Both the position numbers and the translations under genes were made by a program. From Deltaproteobacteria bacterium (lineage in GTDB: Bacteria; Desulfobacterota; Dissulfuribacteria; Dissulfuribacterales; QOAL01), in NCBI GenBank assembly GCA_015486425.1, contig WFRQ01000253.1, forward strand, positions 1-6,167: a stretch of 6,167 bases of DNA. Reading direction: 5' to 3'. Shown here one piece after another: positions 6,141 through 6,167 of this stretch. Every line of letters starts with the position of its first letter. Within the stretch, counting starts at the first letter, position 1. The notes beneath the pieces were generated by a model. The model did not search any database. It was not told the origin of the DNA and saw only the letters and a program-made list of their open reading frames with translations.

Positions 6141-6167
6141 ACGGCGCAGCAGCGGCAGATAACGCCA
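6137..6167 (+). CDS. Start of a downstream gene, cut by the window end
   Basis: An ATG overlaps the stop of the TPR gene (ATGA, 6137-6140) and is preceded at 5 bases by GGAGGAG. Only about ten residues are visible (MNGAAAADNA), too few to assign a product. The overlap and strong ribosome binding site indicate translational coupling with the TPR protein, so the two products probably act in the same process. Confidence 0.65.
   Translation, partial: MNGAAAADNA

Overview
This window is a bacterial chromosomal segment. It most likely comes from a deltaproteobacterium (Desulfobacterota, Desulfobacteraceae-like). That placement is an inference from three things: a GC-rich palindromic intergenic element of a type I associate with those genomes, a match to a sigma-54 promoter core, and the general look of the RadA and TPR proteins. 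No RNA gene, CRISPR array or transposase is visible. All genes read on the + strand.

Layout. (1) Positions 2-415 hold the 3' end of a 23S rRNA methyltransferase gene of the RlmL (RlmK/L) family. (2) Positions 416-630 are intergenic and contain a 109-bp element bounded by a perfect 17-bp inverted repeat (505-521 and 597-613). It ends only 3 bp before the ribosome binding site of the next gene. (3) Positions 631-2182 are a compact type II restriction-modification module. A beta-class TSPPY DNA methyltransferase (631-1584) overlaps by 14 bp a restriction endonuclease of the BstYI/BglII family (1571-2182). With its GTG start the endonuclease is 203 residues long, and its catalytic and specificity residues fall at the same numbers as I recall for R.BstYI (D119, E128, Q130, K133, S172). 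The predicted specificity is therefore RGATCY. (4) radA, a branch-migration and repair ATPase gene, follows 17 bp later (2200-3585) with no visible promoter or Shine-Dalgarno sequence of its own. (5) Positions 3586-3932 are a 347-bp, mostly AT-rich intergenic region ending in a match to the -24/-12 core of a sigma-54 promoter (3900-3915). (6) Positions 3933-6140 encode a 735-residue exported TPR protein whose stop overlaps (ATGA) the start of a further gene cut off by the window end (6137-6167).

How the parts work together. The two restriction-modification genes form one functional unit: the methyltransferase protects host RGATCY sites and the endonuclease cuts unmodified incoming DNA. The module sits between two housekeeping genes (rRNA modification and recombinational repair) and is AT-richer by eye than radA, consistent with acquisition as a cassette. 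The TPR gene and the next gene form a separate translationally coupled unit, possibly under enhancer-dependent sigma-54 control. The most notable content is the BstYI-type system and its setting, followed by the possible sigma-54 promoter with a nearly absent leader and the palindromic element.
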